The translations under genes and the position numbers were made by a program. From assembly GCF_900116425.1 (NCBI RefSeq), contig NZ_FPAS01000002.1, positions 204,537 through 268,536 on the forward strand: DNA of 64,000 nt. The letters run 5' to 3'. How positions within the stretch are numbered: the stretch's first letter is position 1; each line of letters begins with the position of its first letter. The stretch is from Lishizhenia tianjinensis (GTDB taxonomy: Bacteria; Bacteroidota; Bacteroidia; Flavobacteriales_D; Crocinitomicaceae). This document shows positions 61,159-64,000 of the stretch, one piece after another. Under the pieces are notes generated by a model that made no database searches, was not told where the DNA came from, and worked only from the letters and a program-made list of their open reading frames with translations.

Positions 61159-64000
61159 ATGGAAGATAAAAAATTTAAAGTTTTTGGATTGTCTTCTTGG
61201 GCGGTAAACAACCGTAAAACCGTTTTCCTTATTATGATGATCATCATCATCGGGGGAATGGGAGCGTACACATCTATGCCCAAAGAAAACTTTCCAGAAT
61301 TACAGATACCTGAGATTTATGTGGGAATAGCCAAACCTGGTTCTTCTCCGGCATATATGTCAGAAAAAATTGCTGAAGCCATAGAAAAAGAAGTGGCTGG
61401 TATTAAGTATTTAGATGAAATGAACTCCAACTCTATACATGGGTATACCACCTTGAGTATAAAGTTCGACTTCAAAATGGAAGCTTCAGATGCCCTTACA
61501 AAAGTGAAGGATGCCATTGATAAAGCCAGATCTAAAACCGATTTCCCAGAATTGCCAGTAGAGCCAAATGTCTTTGAATTAGACCCGGCTCAGATGCCAA
61601 TTATGAACATCAACTTACGTGGAGACAATCCTGTGTTGTTGAAAGAAACAGCGGAGATTTTGGAAGATATGATAGAAGATCTTCCAGAAATCAATGAGGT
61701 AGATATTCGTGGGGTTCAAGAGCAAGAAATGCGTATAGAAGTGGATCGTTTAAAGGCCGAAGCGGTAAACGTAACGCTAGACGATATTGAAAGAGCGGTT
61801 TCTTCTGAACACCAAATTATATCAGGTGGTGAAATCTTGATGGATGGATGGAGAAAAACATTGCGTATAGACGGAGAATTTGATAATGCAGAACAGTTGG
61901 CCGACATCATTGTGAAACAAGATGAGTTAATGCCTGTGCACCTGAGGGATGTTGCTGAAGTTTACTTTGGTAATGCAGATACAACCTCTTATGCAAGAGA
62001 ATTTGGTGTGCCTGTAGTAATGTTGGATGTTAAAAAACAGGCGGGAGAAAACTTGTTAGATGCATCTGAGAAAATTGAAAAAATCTTAGCAGACTGTAAA
62101 GCAGATAAAACAATATCTCCAAGTATTGCTGTTTCAATTGCTAACGACCAATCGGATAAAACAAGAGATATGGTTTCTAACCTAGAAAACTCTATCATCT
62201 TCGGTATCTTGTTGGTAGTTATCGTATTGTTATTCTTCTTAGGTGGTAGAAATGCAATGTTCGTAGGGGTGGCTATTCCACTTTCTATGTTCATGTCCTT
62301 CCTTATACTTTCTGCCATGGGGGTTACCCTGAACGTAATGGTGTTATTCTCTTTAGTGCTTGCACTGGGTATGTTGGTTGATAACGGTATTGTGGTTGTA
62401 GAAAACGTTTACCGTTTCATCGATGAAGAAAAAATGGATCCTTTCAAAGCTGCTATTTACGGTGTAGGTGAGGTAGCTTGGCCTATTATTGCATCAACAG
62501 CAACCACTTTGGCAGCCTTTATTCCTTTGGCAATTTGGCCAGGTATCATGGGAGAATTTATGAAGTACTTACCGATTACTTTAATGATCGTATTAGGTTC
62601 TTCTTTATTCGTAGCCTTAGTGATTAACCCTGTGCTTACCGCACTTTATATGAAAGTGGAAGAAGAAAAACCAAACCGTAAAAAAGCATTGATTACTGCT
62701 GCAATATTCATTGTGTTAGGTATGCTTTCTATTTTTGGAGGAGCAATTGCCTTTGGTAATATATTAGCCTTGGTAGGTATAGTTATCTTGGTAAATATGT
62801 TCTTTTTTGTTCCAGGAACGAAAACCTTCCAAGAGAAATTTTTACCGCGTTTAGAAAGAATGTATAAACGATTTTTGGAGTTTGCCTTACGAGGAAAAAA
62901 TCCGATTTGGTTTATTGCTGGTACCATTATGCTTTTAGTAGTTTCATTAGGTTTAGTTCAAGCTTTTCAACCAAAAGTGGTATTCTTCCCAGAAAACCAA
63001 CCGAGTATGGTGCACGTGTATGTGAGTCACCCAATTGGTACGGATATTAAAGTAACCAACAGCACGGTAAGAGAGGTGGAAGCGCGCGTAAATACTTTAT
63101 TACAACCTTACTTTGCAGATACGGCTGGTGTTCCAAAAGATGAGCAAATTATTCAGTCAATCATTACTCAGGTAGGAGAAGGGGCTACCAACCCTCGTGA
63201 TATGTCAAGTATGGGAGCTACGCCGCACAAAGGAAAAGTTACTGTGAGTTTCGCGGAATTCCAATATAGAGATACAGTGGCTACATCTAACATCTTGAAA
63301 TTAATTCAAGAAGGAATGAAGGGACAGTTTACGGCTGAAATTGAAATCAGTGTAGATAAAAACCAAGATGGTCCGCCAATGGCTCCACCGATTAACATTG
63401 AAGTTACAGGTAAAGGAGATTACAAAGATGTTATCATCGAAGCAACGAAAATTAAAAACTTCCTAGACCGTAAAGCGGTAGAGGGTGTGGATAAATTGAA
63501 GTTGAATGTAGATGCTACGCGACCAGAGATTCCTATTGTTGTGGATAGAGATAAGGTGAGAAAACTAAACTCTTCAACAACGGCAGTAGGTATGGCTATA
63601 CGTAAAGCCTTGTTAGGTCAGGATATCTCAACCTATACCAAGGATGAAGAGACCTACGATATCGTTGTTCGTTTCAAGAAGGAAGACAGAGACAATTTAG
63701 ATGCCTTGTTGGATCAGAAATTAATTTTTAGAAACAACAAAGGACAAATACTTAGAATTCCTATTCGAAGCCTAATTGAAGATCCAGAGGAAAATATTTC
63801 TTACACGGCTGTGGTTCGTAAAGATCAAGTTCCTATGGTTGTTATTTCTTCGAACGCGGCCGAAGGTTACAATGGTAACGAGGTAGTAGAAGAGTTGAAA
63901 GGACACATGGGTGAATACTTAGAGGAAGGTATGTTGGCCTCAGGTGTTGAATTCAAATTTACAGGTCAGCAAGATGAGCAAGCAGAAGAATTAGCCTTCT
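61159..64000 (+). CDS. RND-family efflux pump permease, truncated by window edge
   Basis: First 947 codons are present with no stop; the 3' end lies outside the window. Inner-membrane, proton-driven pump of the AcrB/HAE family: N-terminal TM1 (about 20-40; VFLIMMIIIIGGMGAYTSMP), first periplasmic porter domain, helices from about 340 onwards. TM4 motif LGMLVDNGIVVVENVYR places D408 and N409 where AcrB-type pumps have two aspartates. The start ATG follows AGGA by 4 nt after the adaptor stop at 61152-61154. Substrate unknown; the operon has its own TetR regulator. Confidence 0.9.
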   Translation, partial: MEDKKFKVFGLSSWAVNNRKTVFLIMMIIIIGGMGAYTSMPKENFPELQIPEIYVGIAKPGSSPAYMSEKIAEAIEKEVAGIKYLDEMNSNSIHGYTTLSIKFDFKMEASDALTKVKDAIDKARSKTDFPELPVEPNVFELDPAQMPIMNINLRGDNPVLLKETAEILEDMIEDLPEINEVDIRGVQEQEMRIEVDRLKAEAVNVTLDDIERAVSSEHQIISGGEILMDGWRKTLRIDGEFDNAEQLADIIVKQDELMPVHLRDVAEVYFGNADTTSYAREFGVPVVMLDVKKQAGENLLDASEKIEKILADCKADKTISPSIAVSIANDQSDKTRDMVSNLENSIIFGILLVVIVLLFFLGGRNAMFVGVAIPLSMFMSFLILSAMGVTLNVMVLFSLVLALGMLVDNGIVVVENVYRFIDEEKMDPFKAAIYGVGEVAWPIIASTATTLAAFIPLAIWPGIMGEFMKYLPITLMIVLGSSLFVALVINPVLTALYMKVEEEKPNRKKALITAAIFIVLGMLSIFGGAIAFGNILALVGIVILVNMFFFVPGTKTFQEKFLPRLERMYKRFLEFALRGKNPIWFIAGTIMLLVVSLGLVQAFQPKVVFFPENQPSMVHVYVSHPIGTDIKVTNSTVREVEARVNTLLQPYFADTAGVPKDEQIIQSIITQVGEGATNPRDMSSMGATPHKGKVTVSFAEFQYRDTVATSNILKLIQEGMKGQFTAEIEISVDKNQDGPPMAPPINIEVTGKGDYKDVIIEATKIKNFLDRKAVEGVDKLKLNVDATRPEIPIVVDRDKVRKLNSSTTAVGMAIRKALLGQDISTYTKDEETYDIVVRFKKEDRDNLDALLDQKLIFRNNKGQILRIPIRSLIEDPEENISYTAVVRKDQVPMVVISSNAAEGYNGNEVVEELKGHMGEYLEEGMLASGVEFKFTGQQDEQAEELAF

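Noticed and set aside
61077-62927. Leftward frames opposite the RND pump
   Set aside because: Antisense shadows; the pump frame is continuous with conserved membrane motifs.

Overview
The window looks like chromosome from a low-GC, free-living Bacteroidota, most likely order Flavobacteriales. The support is: several secreted proteins with type IX secretion (T9SS) C-terminal domains, both type A and gliding-motility (CHU_C) type B; a fused MurF-alanine racemase; LytTR/propeller two-component proteins; an almost complete lack of Shine-Dalgarno sequences; and many promoters of the Bacteroidota form TTG-N17..21-TAnnTTTG. I could not find any rRNA, tRNA, CRISPR array, prophage or transposase gene.

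Layout. 1-7.1 kb: a secreted redoxin (minus), then uridine kinase, a very large NtrY-like histidine kinase, a cation/proton antiporter and a lipoprotein. 7.1-9.8 kb: rsmI and a quinone-oxidoreductase-like gene, flanked on both sides by intergenic repeat DNA. 9.8-13 kb: a T9SS-sorted serine hydrolase, a MITE-like inverted-repeat element, a VOC lipoprotein and an RDD membrane protein. 13.2-20 kb: a tightly overlapping operon SpoIIM-fusion / DUF4129 / DUF4350 / MoxR / DUF58. 20-30 kb: T9SS cargo proteins, an ECF sigma factor with its anti-sigma factor, an ALDH7-type dehydrogenase, a second copy of the inverted-repeat element, a duplicated-domain lipoprotein, an orphan anti-sigma paralogue and a CxxCH-bearing T9SS cargo. 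30-38.5 kb: PhoH/PIN ATPase, a PKD/CHU_C protein, MurF-Alr, a conserved unknown and an M28 peptidase. 38.6-47.6 kb: a 1312-residue secreted protein, small unknowns, lepA-thiL and a lipoprotein. 47.6-55.7 kb (minus): a TPR-like protein, an acidic lipoprotein, a propeller histidine kinase with LytTR regulator, an alpha/beta hydrolase and aminopeptidase P. 55.8-64 kb: two small unknowns, a lipoprotein, a CTP-synthase-like amidotransferase homologue without its nucleophile, and a TetR-TolC-adaptor-RND efflux operon that runs off the right edge.

Most genes are ordinary housekeeping or envelope functions. The least explained parts are: (1) two 217-218 bp elements with matching ~21 bp inverted ends at 11.1 and 25.8 kb; (2) a mosaic intergenic repeat family at 7.1, 9.5 and 47.0 kb; (3) the SpoIIM/MoxR/DUF58 membrane operon with a fused extra membrane domain; (4) two paralogous anti-sigma factors 4 kb apart, both with TTG starts; (5) a secreted protein that is little more than a type B sorting domain; and (6) several promoters whose -7 box lies 4-6 nt from the start codon, suggesting leaderless mRNAs.

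All functional names come from reading motifs by eye, without database searches; numerical positions were counted from the sequence.
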